Origin: Psychrobacter aestuarii
Lineage (GTDB): Bacteria > Pseudomonadota > Gammaproteobacteria > Pseudomonadales > Moraxellaceae
DNA length: 64,000 nt
Direction of reading: 5' to 3'
Assembly (NCBI RefSeq): GCF_904846035.1
Contig: NZ_CAJGYT010000001.1
Location: 1,922,001-1,986,000 of the forward strand
Numbering within the stretch: position 1 is the first letter of the stretch; each line of letters begins with the position of its first letter. Made by a program: the position numbers and the translations under genes. Shown here piece by piece: positions 54,948-63,032 of the stretch. The notes beneath the pieces are model-generated. The model searched no databases, was not told the DNA's origin, and saw nothing but the letters and a program-made list of their open reading frames with translations.

Positions 54948-55709
54948 TTAATCTTCGTCGATAATACTAAATATCAAGCCTTCGCCTTCAATAAAGCGCA
55001 CCTGTACCGCGCGGTCAATGACCTCTTCGGGCAAGTTGTCACGCAAACAGTAAGTACCCGCAACGGACACAAGCGTTGGGTTAAATACTTGGCAAAAAAT
55101 ACGCGCATCTTTATCGCCCGTTGCGCCCGCGACCAAGCGCCCTTGCGCACGACCGTAGACGTGTAGGCTGTTGTCGGTGATGGCTTCAGCGCCGCTGTTG
55201 ACACTGTTGGTCAAAATTAAATCGCCGCCGACGTGGTTTAGGCTTTGTCCTGAGCGCAGCATTTGATCATAAATCAGCGTGGTGTTTTGCTCAGCAACAT
55301 CAAGCGTTTCATTGGGCGCGTCATTGACCTTGGCAGTAGGCGCTGCGGTTTCGACAGGCTGCGGGGCAGGGGGCTTTTTGGGGATAATGCGCTCGATGCG
55401 TTTGCCATCGGCAGGGAAGATGGCAAGGCGCTGCTCGCGTGCTTGCTCTTCTAAGATGCCTGTGACCACACCGATAGGCTGCAAGCCCCAAGACCACAGC
55501 AAATCCACCAATGCGCTCAAGTCCTGCTCGACGCTGCTGTCGATAATGATAGGAATGTTGCTCTCTTTGTTGCTCAGCGTGTGTGCAAGCTGCGCCTCGA
55601 CGGTTTGTAGGTCATCGGTATGCAACTGCAAGCGCGAAAAAGTCAACATTTTGCCGTAAAAATTAACGGCGGGGGTGGCGGCGTGAGAGTCGGTATCCGA
55701 AATCGTCAT
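54948..55709 (-). CDS. minC: Septum site-determining protein MinC
   Basis: A 253-residue protein: N-terminal FtsZ-antagonising domain to about 100 (LDLLWSWGLQPIGVV), a Pro/Ala linker, then the C-terminal right-handed beta-helix (RSGQSLNHVGGDLILTNSVNSGAEAITDNSLHVYGRAQGRLVAGATGD). It inhibits Z-ring assembly away from midcell. Confidence 0.94.
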   Translation of the reverse strand: MTISDTDSHAATPAVNFYGKMLTFSRLQLHTDDLQTVEAQLAHTLSNKESNIPIIIDSSVEQDLSALVDLLWSWGLQPIGVVTGILEEQAREQRLAIFPADGKRIERIIPKKPPAPQPVETAAPTAKVNDAPNETLDVAEQNTTLIYDQMLRSGQSLNHVGGDLILTNSVNSGAEAITDNSLHVYGRAQGRLVAGATGDKDARIFCQVFNPTLVSVAGTYCLRDNLPEEVIDRAVQVRFIEGEGLIFSIIDED

Positions 55710-55902
55710 AGAGCTTGTCCTTAAAAGATACTGGTGCTGCCATCGCGGCGCATGGTGTCATGAGGTTGTGGTTTGGGTCGGTGCGGCTAGGCTACAGATA
55801 CCCAGCAGTGTACTAAGAGACAGACGGGTTTCACAAGCCCCCGTCTGGATAAAATCGTACAAAAATCTATGGCAACCCAAGGATTGGGTCTCAGATAGAG
55901 GA

Positions 55903-56964
55903 TTATAGGTTCAGCATGTCTTTGTGCTTCCACTGCTGGACTTTGACCTGCGCTTCAAGCCCGCTTAAGCTGTCGGCAATCAAGGCGGCAATCAAGGTTT
56001 CAAGCGCGCTGTTTTGGGTATCCATATTGGCGATGCCGTGCGCGATATTTTGCATCAAAGCGTCCAAGCGCTCAGCATCTAACAGACGCTCAGTGACGGC
56101 GCTGGCGACATTTTCGCCGACATTGTGCCCGATTTGGAGCATCTGCGACTCAATCAAGCTGCCAGCAATCGGAATCATACGCACGTAGCGGCGCAGCTCA
56201 GGGGTATTTGCCAAGCCTTCTTCAATCGCATTGCCCACCTCAGTGGCGATGACGTTGCCCGTGGTTGGGTTGCCCTTTAACTGCTGCAACTGCGGTATCA
56301 GCTCTTGGCGCAGCATAGAGAGTACCGCCGCCTCTATATGCGCACGATTGCGCGTCAGTGTCGAGTTGATAATCGATTGCTGCGCATTGGTGTCGGTCAG
56401 CTCGCCACGAAAATTGGCAATGATGGTCAAGACCACGCGGTCGGACAGCTCTTCGAGCAAAATATCGCCATAAAACTTGATGCGCTCAATCCACAGCTGC
56501 GGCAGCACCTGATAGCCGAGCTGATAGAGTCTGCGCCCGATGACCACCACGCGGAACAAGCGCAGCATACGCAGCTGCGGAAAACAGCCGAGCACCTCGT
56601 ACCAGTGGACGAACGGAAAAAAGAACCAGCGATAATAAGTGCGCCGCTGAATGGCAATCATCCAGCGGACGAACAGCTCAGCGACCAAGAATATGGTAAA
56701 AAATCCGCCCGCCGTACGCAGTGGCTCGTGCACGGTACTTTGATACCACACAAGACTTTGGGTAATGTTCAGCCACTCTGCCGCATTGGCGCTGAACTGA
56801 CTCATCAGCACCGCATCAAGGCTAATCAACAATAAATCAATGCTGATAACGATGAGCATAAAAATATCGTAGCCCAGCTTAAAGCGATTGGGCGGCTTTG
56901 GCGGTGGGCTTGGGACGTGTGTGACGGTCTGCGTCGATGCGTTCGAAATCGGAGGTTGGGACAC
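55903..56964 (-). CDS. Membrane protein with a voltage-sensor-like domain and no pore
   Basis: A 353-residue protein. After a proline-rich N-terminus come S1-like (31-56), S2-like (84-106, with acidic E96 and R100) and S3-like (112-127, with E123) helices. Then comes an S4-like helix with regularly spaced arginines R132, R135, R138 and R144/R145 in L-R-M-L-R-L-F-R-V-V-V-I-G-R-R-L. No pore helix or selectivity filter follows. Residues 160-353 are a soluble helical domain. This layout resembles stand-alone voltage-sensor proteins, but voltage sensing is inference. It is not obviously linked to minC (194 bp) or the acyltransferase (93 bp upstream), which share its strand. Confidence 0.6.
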   Translation of the reverse strand: MSQPPISNASTQTVTHVPSPPPKPPNRFKLGYDIFMLIVISIDLLLISLDAVLMSQFSANAAEWLNITQSLVWYQSTVHEPLRTAGGFFTIFLVAELFVRWMIAIQRRTYYRWFFFPFVHWYEVLGCFPQLRMLRLFRVVVIGRRLYQLGYQVLPQLWIERIKFYGDILLEELSDRVVLTIIANFRGELTDTNAQQSIINSTLTRNRAHIEAAVLSMLRQELIPQLQQLKGNPTTGNVIATEVGNAIEEGLANTPELRRYVRMIPIAGSLIESQMLQIGHNVGENVASAVTERLLDAERLDALMQNIAHGIANMDTQNSALETLIAALIADSLSGLEAQVKVQQWKHKDMLNL

Positions 56965-57056
56965 AGGCTTACCTTATTATCAGTGAATATTTATCCGTGA
57001 CTATGAAAAACAATACGCGTGATGACCGCACGTAGCGGCAGGCGGGTAATATCGCG

Positions 57057-58010
57057 CTAAGTCACTGGTGATTTTGCAAACATCGCCAGCATGCTGCTGA
57101 TGCGTTTGTCCTTTTGTTGCCACAGTTCATCAAGCCAATCGAACAGCGCCGACTTGACCGTCTCGTCACGATCATAGCCGCCATCTTTAATCTGTGTAAA
57201 CAGCTCATCTGGCATCTCGACATGGCGAATGTGAACGCCCAAGTGCTTAATATTGCCTTTCCATAGGTCGCTGTAGGTCGGTACGCCATCAGGATACACG
57301 ATGGTCATGTCCAAAATACCATCAATCTCCTCGCCGAGCGTCTGTATGGCGAGTGCAAAACCACCCGCGCGCGGCTTGAGCAAATGCTCATAAGGCGCGT
57401 TTTGTGCGTCGTGTTTGGCTTTGGTGAAGCGCGTGCCCTCAAGATAGTTGAGCAAAGTAAACGGCTTGTCTTTTAACAAAGCGCAGGCGCGTTTGGCTTC
57501 TTGAATGTCTTGTCCGCGTAGGGCAGGATTTTTGGCGATGGCTTCTTTAGAGTGACGGCGCATCATCGGAAAGTCTAAGAAATAAAAGGTCTGACCGACC
57601 ACGGGAATATAAATCAGCTCAAACTTGGTAAAAAACCGCGTCAACGGCAATCTGTTTTCACTGATGTACTGCATGATGCTGGTGTCCACCCATGATTGGT
57701 GGTTACTGACGAGCAGATATTTGCCATTGGGGTCGATGTCATCAGGCAAATCGATGCGCCAGTCTTTTTGCGGCAACAAGTTATCAATCATGGCATTGTT
57801 GACCCCAATCCAGTGGTTGGTAATGCCAATCACTGCCTTATCGGCAATCTTTGCCCCTGTGATGATTTTGGCACCACCAGTCAGCCAAATAGGCACGCTA
57901 CAGGCCAGACTGTTGGCAGCGATGACGCCTGTCGCTGTGGTCAATGAAACGGCTTTGGCAAGCTTGGGGCTGCGTTGGTGTAACTTTTGAATGACAGAGG
58001 CCAGTTGCAT
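57057..58010 (-). CDS. PlsC-type 1-acylglycerol-3-phosphate acyltransferase family protein
   Basis: A 317-residue protein with the acyltransferase HX4D motif H104-Q-S-W-V-D109 and the substrate motif Y-L-E-G-T-R. The N-terminal hydrophobic stretch (21-52) anchors it in the inner membrane. Size and layout match the YihG subgroup of lysophospholipid acyltransferases rather than short PlsC (about 245). It should acylate lysophosphatidic acid or a related lipid. Confidence 0.85.
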   Translation of the reverse strand: MQLASVIQKLHQRSPKLAKAVSLTTATGVIAANSLACSVPIWLTGGAKIITGAKIADKAVIGITNHWIGVNNAMIDNLLPQKDWRIDLPDDIDPNGKYLLVSNHQSWVDTSIMQYISENRLPLTRFFTKFELIYIPVVGQTFYFLDFPMMRRHSKEAIAKNPALRGQDIQEAKRACALLKDKPFTLLNYLEGTRFTKAKHDAQNAPYEHLLKPRAGGFALAIQTLGEEIDGILDMTIVYPDGVPTYSDLWKGNIKHLGVHIRHVEMPDELFTQIKDGGYDRDETVKSALFDWLDELWQQKDKRISSMLAMFAKSPVT

Positions 58011-58398
58011 GGGGAGTGTCCTTTTATCCGCAATAATAATCGGTGGAATAAATGCGCTATGCGTATGATTTTAGCAGAAATATGGCTGAGTGTACGACTG
58101 TTAACATAAGCAAAAACACCGAAAACAAACGCAAGATACGTCTCAAAAGCGTCGCGTGCATAAGTGATGACGTTGTTCACAGTAAAGTTATCATTGCGCT
58201 GCAATCTATCATGCACATCTCATACATAGGTGTGACAAAATATTACACACAGTTAGGTTTGCCTCGCCATAATGATAATGAAAGTGCCCAGCACTATTAT
58301 TACATTGATGAACTACCCCATGTCGAGGTGCAGATTTACCATAAATCTATGACCAAAATGCGGCGCGGGGGATGACACTATTTGTTGAGGAGAATTTT
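58011..58398. other. 388-bp intergenic region between divergent acyltransferase and OmpA-like genes
   Basis: It must hold both promoters. A 107-codon frame (58052-58375) crosses it without a ribosome binding site or recognisable protein. A sequence at 58268-58286 is a partial Fur-box match only. No RNA gene or repeat was recognised. Confidence 0.5.
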
Positions 58399-59055
58399 AT
58401 GCGTAACCAACTTATGATTGCAGCACTTGCATCTGGCATGGTATTGACAGGCTGTACCACTGATCCAACGACAGGTCAGCAGCGTCTGAACAAGACCGCT
58501 ATCGGTACCATCGCAGGCGCAGTAGGTGGTGCAACCATCTCTAAAGCGACTGGCGGTGACAACACAGGTCGTGACGCGGCTATCGGTGCAGCACTGGGTG
58601 CAGGCGTTGGCTACTACATGGAGCGTCAAGCCAAGCAGCTTGAGCAGCAAATGAGTGGTACGGGCGTAAGCGTTGAGCAAAACCCAACCACAGGTAACAT
58701 TGATCTGGTCATGCCAGGCAACATTACCTTTGCTTTTGATGATGCGACCCTAAGCTCATCATTCAAGCCAACACTGGACAAATTGGCAACGACCATGAAC
58801 CAGTATAACAAAACTACCGTGACTATCGCAGGTCATACTGACAGCCGTGGTGATGCCAGCTACAACATGCGCTTGTCTCGTGACCGTGCGTACTCAGTAG
58901 CCAACTACTTGACCGCTCGTGGCGTTTCTGCCAACCGTATCCAAGTGGTCGCTTATGGTGAGTCACGTCCAGTCGCTAGCAACAGCACTGACGCAGGCCG
59001 TCAGCAAAACCGCCGTGTTGAGCTGACCATCAACGCCCCACAAAGCGTAAACTAA
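58399..59055 (+). CDS. OmpA-family peptidoglycan-associated lipoprotein (YiaD/YfiB-like)
   Basis: A 218-residue lipoprotein: signal peptide with lipobox L-T-G-C19, a glycine-zipper region (about 33-66, GTIAGAVGGATISKATGG...AAIGAALGAGVGYY), then a C-terminal OmpA domain (FAFDDATLSSSFKPTLDKLA, GHTDSRGDASYNMRLSRDRA, QNRRVEL) that binds peptidoglycan. GAGGAG lies just upstream of ATG 58399. It likely links outer membrane and cell wall. Confidence 0.9.
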   Translation: MRNQLMIAALASGMVLTGCTTDPTTGQQRLNKTAIGTIAGAVGGATISKATGGDNTGRDAAIGAALGAGVGYYMERQAKQLEQQMSGTGVSVEQNPTTGNIDLVMPGNITFAFDDATLSSSFKPTLDKLATTMNQYNKTTVTIAGHTDSRGDASYNMRLSRDRAYSVANYLTARGVSANRIQVVAYGESRPVASNSTDAGRQQNRRVELTINAPQSVN

Positions 59056-59112
59056 TCTGATTGCTCACTTAGGTGAACAAATCATTAAGTTAGTAAAAAA
59101 ACATAAAATACG

Positions 59113-59145
59113 AAAAAAAGGCTGGCGCGATGTCAGCCTTTTTTT
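59113..59145 (+). terminator. Terminator after the OmpA-family gene
   Basis: A 14-bp stem (59113-59126 with 59132-59145, one G:T pair) with a 5-nt loop and a seven-T tract. Confidence 0.9.
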
Positions 59146-59292
59146 GTGTCTGATATTTGGTATTTAGCAAAAGTGAGACTTAGTTTTTAGCTACAGTGTA
59201 GCGGTCATAAACAACAGCAAACGACTATGAAGGCTGTATTGATAACCGAAAAAAATTATCAAAAATAAGAGGCTAAGCGCATAAATACTATT

Positions 59293-59307
59293 TGATAATA
59301 GTTATCA
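59293..59307. promoter_or_regulatory. Fur box upstream of the imelysin operon
   Basis: TGATAAT-A-GTTATCA matches the 7-1-7 Fur consensus TGATAATnATTATCA at all but one position. It lies 76 bp before ATG 59383, in the right place to overlap the promoter, and predicts induction under iron limitation. Confidence 0.8.
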
Positions 59308-59382
59308 ATAACATTATAATTTAGCCCATTGTTTGTAACACAATTATTACCAAATTTATCTGAACTTTTATCAAGGATACGT

Positions 59383-60834
59383 ATGAACCCCATCACGACA
59401 AGCCGTAAGTTGTTACCGACCACTGTGGCAGCAGCATTGGCAGGTGTGCTGCTCATGACGGGCTGTACCAAAAAAAGCGAAGAAACGCCTGCTACCGATA
59501 CCCAAGCGCAAACAGACACTGCGGGCGCAGAGTCAGGCAACAAGCGCTCAGCCGTTGAGCAAGCAAGCATCGACAGATTGGTAATCAGTTACGCAGATAT
59601 GGCGCACGCCGCCTATAAAGACTCTTTGGATACTGCAAAGATGCTGCAAACCGCCATCAATACCTTTGTAGACGCGCCGACTGAAGCCAACTTAGACGCG
59701 GCTAAAGCTGCCTACAAAGCGGCGCGCACGCCGTACTCACAAACGGAGATTTTTCGTTTTGACCAAGGCTTTGTTGGCAAAAGTGACAAGCGCGCCATCA
59801 GCAGTACCGATGACTGGGAGGGGCAATTAAACGCGTGGCCACTCGATGAGGCGCTGATTGACTATGTCAGCGACGACTATCAAGGCGAGTACAACAGCAA
59901 AGACAATATTATCAACAGCGAAAGCATCAGCGTCGGCAGTCTGCAAAAAGACACCAGCAACATCACGCCTGAGCTATTGGCTGACCTCAGCGAAGTGGGT
60001 GGCAGCGAAGCCAACGTGACCACAGGCTATCATGCCATCGAGTTTTTATTGTGGGGTCAGGACACCAATGGCGTGGGCGCAGGCGCGGGCAATCGCCCTG
60101 TTAGCGACTACCAAACAGGCGCAGGTGAGTGTACCAGTGGCAGCACGAGCAATGAAGACGCCAAGGTCTGTACCCGCCGAGGCGCGTATCTAAAAGCCGC
60201 CGCGCAGCTCTTGGTTGATGATCTAAGCGCAATGGAAGCCCAGTGGCGAGCTGACAGTACCGACAGCTTGCGCAGTGACTTTTTGGCGCGTAAAGACGAC
60301 AACGCACTGCGCCAAATCATGTATCAAATGGGCAGCCTTGCGCTGGGTGAGCTGGCATCAGAGCGTATGCAGGTGGCGTTTGTCACAGGCTCGACCGAAG
60401 ATGAGCATGAGTGCTTTAGTGACCTGACGCACCTAAGCTATGCCAACAACGCGCGCGGCATCCAAAATATCTTTGAAGGCAACTACGAGACGGTATCTGG
60501 TGACAACGTGGGTGGCTACGGTCTCCAGAAATATCTGGTCGATACCAATCATAAAGACGCAGCGGACAAGCTTGCTGCAGATTTCCAGCAAGTCAGCAAT
60601 GCCTTTAATACCATCGTGGTGCAAGGTGAAGAGCAGGGCGTAAAAGTCGATCAGATGATTGCCACTGTCGGTCAAGCGGACAAGGTCGGCGTTGCGGCAG
60701 AAGAGCAAACCAAGCGCCGTGGCTATATCGAAGCTGCCATCAGTAGCTTACAAAACCTCACCTCAGGCATTGAAAACGCCGCCAATGCCATCGGTATTGA
60801 CAATCTAGACGCTGATACAGGCTCGCAGTTTTAA
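59383..60834 (+). CDS. Imelysin-family (M75-like) iron-regulated lipoprotein
   Basis: A 483-residue lipoprotein with lipobox M-T-G-C28 and an acidic linker. The imelysin motif G-Y-H217-A-I-E220-F-L-L-W-G is present, with a second conserved helix-bundle half (HLSYANNARGIQNIFEG). Imelysins (IcmP, IrpA, EfeO relatives) are periplasmic proteins of iron uptake; peptidase activity is doubtful for most. ATG 59383 follows AAGGA by 7 nt. The Fur box and the two following genes form the known imelysin / di-heme DUF1111 / imelysin cassette. Confidence 0.9.
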   Translation: MNPITTSRKLLPTTVAAALAGVLLMTGCTKKSEETPATDTQAQTDTAGAESGNKRSAVEQASIDRLVISYADMAHAAYKDSLDTAKMLQTAINTFVDAPTEANLDAAKAAYKAARTPYSQTEIFRFDQGFVGKSDKRAISSTDDWEGQLNAWPLDEALIDYVSDDYQGEYNSKDNIINSESISVGSLQKDTSNITPELLADLSEVGGSEANVTTGYHAIEFLLWGQDTNGVGAGAGNRPVSDYQTGAGECTSGSTSNEDAKVCTRRGAYLKAAAQLLVDDLSAMEAQWRADSTDSLRSDFLARKDDNALRQIMYQMGSLALGELASERMQVAFVTGSTEDEHECFSDLTHLSYANNARGIQNIFEGNYETVSGDNVGGYGLQKYLVDTNHKDAADKLAADFQQVSNAFNTIVVQGEEQGVKVDQMIATVGQADKVGVAAEEQTKRRGYIEAAISSLQNLTSGIENAANAIGIDNLDADTGSQF

Positions 60835-61069
60835 GCGAGTATTGCTGAATGGGCAATGACGCCATCGTTTGTGGTAACGCGCTGTGCCTACGTGCCAAGT
60901 GCAAAGCCGCAATCGGTGGCGTCTTTGGTTGCCGATGAGGGTCACGGCAACGTCGATGCTGCTGATTCGGTGTTTTTTTGCATCATCACTGGTCAATCTC
61001 GTGCCTATCAAAGGTGCTCGATATCACGATGACTGACGCATGGATTTTTGTTTGTTTAAGGTCGCTTTT

Positions 61070-62713
61070 ATGAAAACGTTATGGACTGCTGTTTTGGATA
61101 CCGTGACTGCCGCACCCGCGCGCCGCAGCAATAAAAAATGCGCGCTGCCAAAAACAATGACTGCCCTTAGCCTCTGCGCGTTATCACTGAGCGGCTGTCA
61201 ACCGACTGAGCAAAAGACAGAGCATACCGCCGCACCCGCAGCGAGCCTAACGGACGCCCGCACCAAAACCATCGAGTCGCTGGCAGGTGTGCCGATGCAG
61301 CAGTTGGTCAGCTTTGACCCCAAAGAGATTCAACAAGGCGGCGATACGGGCATCACTATCAGCAGTAGCGAGAGCTACTCTAAGCCATCATCGAACATCA
61401 GCGCCTCGCGTAAGGGGCAGTTTTTTATTGGTAATGCGTTTTTTAAGCAGCCGTGGGTCATTGCGCCAGCGAGTACCGACAGCCGCGATGGCTTGGGACC
61501 GCTGTTTAATGTCGCAGCGTGTCAGTCGTGCCACATCAAAGACGGTCGCGGACATGCGCCGATGGATGCGACCGACAGCGCCGACAGTCTGCTGATGCGT
61601 CTTGCCATGCCTGCAAGCAATGACAACGAGCGCGAGCAACTCAAAAATTCAATGATAGAAAAAGTCGCGCACCCTATCTATGGCGGGCAACTGCAAGACC
61701 GCGCTATTGAAGGCGTCCCTGCCGAAGCGCGCATTGAGGTCACGTGGCAAGAGGTGCCGATACGCTTTGCCGATGGCTATGTCGAGACGCTGCGCAAGCC
61801 GACGTTTCGCTTGACCCATGCAGGCTATGGCGCACTCGATGATGCGCTGATGCTCTCGCCGCGCACCGCGCCGCCGATGATTGGTTTGGGTTTGCTTGAG
61901 CAAATCGCTGACACTCAAATCAAGCAGCAAGCGGACGCGGAGGATGAAGACGGGGACGGTATCCGTGGGCGCTACAACTGGGTGCTTGACCCGCAGACAG
62001 GCAAGCAAGCGCTCGGACGCTTTGGCTGGAAAGCAGGACAGACGCGCCTATTGACCCAAAATCAAAGCGCTTTTAATGAAGATATGGGGCTGACCTCAAG
62101 CATCCGTCCGCACGAATCATGCACCAAAGCCCAAACCGCGTGTCTAAACGCGCCGACAGGCGCAGATGCGCAAGGCGAGGGCAAAGCGCGGGTCGAAGTC
62201 AGTGATGAGGTCGCGCGTTTTGTGGAGTTTTATACCCGCAACCTTGCGGTGCCGAACCGCCGTAACGCCGATGACCCGCAAGTCTTGGCAGGCAAAAAGC
62301 ACTTTTATGCCATTGGCTGCCAAAGCTGCCACACCCCGCGCTATCAGCTGCCGACCACCGATGACGACCGCCTCGAACAGCACGGACAGGTGATTTATCC
62401 TTATACCGATTTGCTGCTGCATAATATGGGCGAGGGCTTGGCTGACCGTACGGTCGCAGGTAAGCTGCCTGCCAAAGACGCGCAAGTAGAGTTTTTGGCG
62501 ACCTCGTATGATTGGCGCACGCCTGCGCTGTGGGGTATTGGCTTGGCAAAAACCGTTGATGAGCAAGCCACTTTCTTGCACGACGGTCGCGCCCGCACGC
62601 CGATGGAAGCAGTGCTGTGGCACGGCGGCGAAGCCCAAGCGCAACAAGAAAAAGTCTTGACGCTCGATAAACAGGGCCGCGCAGAATTAAGCGCCTTTTT
62701 GCAGTCTTTATAA
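61070..62713 (+). CDS. Di-heme c-type cytochrome lipoprotein (DUF1111, 'thiol oxidoreductase')
   Basis: A 547-residue protein. The start at 61070 follows TAAGG; the signal peptide has a long basic n-region and ends in lipobox L-S-G-C. Two haem-binding CXXCH motifs are at C151-Q-S-C-H155 and C417-Q-S-C-H421, as in DUF1111 proteins related to MauG/di-heme peroxidases. In Fur-controlled imelysin operons this protein is proposed to handle iron redox in the periplasm. The haem requires the Ccm system, part of which is encoded at 27965-31216. It sits 235 bp after the first imelysin gene. Confidence 0.9.
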   Translation: MKTLWTAVLDTVTAAPARRSNKKCALPKTMTALSLCALSLSGCQPTEQKTEHTAAPAASLTDARTKTIESLAGVPMQQLVSFDPKEIQQGGDTGITISSSESYSKPSSNISASRKGQFFIGNAFFKQPWVIAPASTDSRDGLGPLFNVAACQSCHIKDGRGHAPMDATDSADSLLMRLAMPASNDNEREQLKNSMIEKVAHPIYGGQLQDRAIEGVPAEARIEVTWQEVPIRFADGYVETLRKPTFRLTHAGYGALDDALMLSPRTAPPMIGLGLLEQIADTQIKQQADAEDEDGDGIRGRYNWVLDPQTGKQALGRFGWKAGQTRLLTQNQSAFNEDMGLTSSIRPHESCTKAQTACLNAPTGADAQGEGKARVEVSDEVARFVEFYTRNLAVPNRRNADDPQVLAGKKHFYAIGCQSCHTPRYQLPTTDDDRLEQHGQVIYPYTDLLLHNMGEGLADRTVAGKLPAKDAQVEFLATSYDWRTPALWGIGLAKTVDEQATFLHDGRARTPMEAVLWHGGEAQAQQEKVLTLDKQGRAELSAFLQSL

Positions 62714-62723
62714 ATAAATGTAT

Positions 62724-62896
62724 TAGGGCGTGTCTTCAATTCAAACGTCTGTGACTAAATGGGCTAAAAACGGCTAAATCTTGCCAAACATCGTCAAAAA
62801 TTTTGTGAATATTTCTATATTCTCTGCAATTTTTTCCTTGTTTGACTACGGTTTATCTCATTTTTATCACCATTTTTAAAATGAAGACACGCCCTA
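62724..62896. mobile_element. MITE-like element with 13-15 bp terminal inverted repeats
   Basis: TAGGGCGTGTCTTCA (62724-62738) and TGAAGACACGCCCTA (62882-62896) are perfect inverted copies. Removing a presumed TA target duplication at each end leaves a 169-bp AT-rich element (62726-62894) with no coding capacity. Size, perfect ends and intergenic location fit a miniature inverted-repeat transposable element mobilised by an IS with matching ends. No transposase is in the window. It separates the DUF1111 gene from the second imelysin gene. Confidence 0.8.
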
Positions 62897-63032
62897 GAAA
62901 AATTTGTGAAGACAGGCGCGCCGACCCAATCCGCGCCATGTCTAGCAGCCATATTGAGCGCGGCAATACCAAAAACGCGCTCAGTATACATACCTATCAG
63001 CCCATTATGCTGAACTCAGCACCGAGAACTTT

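Noticed and set aside
58268..58286. Possible Fur box before the OmpA-family gene
   Set aside because: The left half matches the consensus but the right half does not (about 13 of 19).
58052..58375. 107-codon plus-strand ORF upstream of the OmpA-family gene
   Set aside because: No ribosome binding site, it ends just before the real gene, and the amino acid composition is unlike a folded protein.
59238..59264. Second Fur-like dyad (TTGATAAC...TTATCAA) upstream of the imelysin operon
   Set aside because: The half-sites are separated by too long a spacer for the 7-1-7 arrangement; the site at 59293 is far better.
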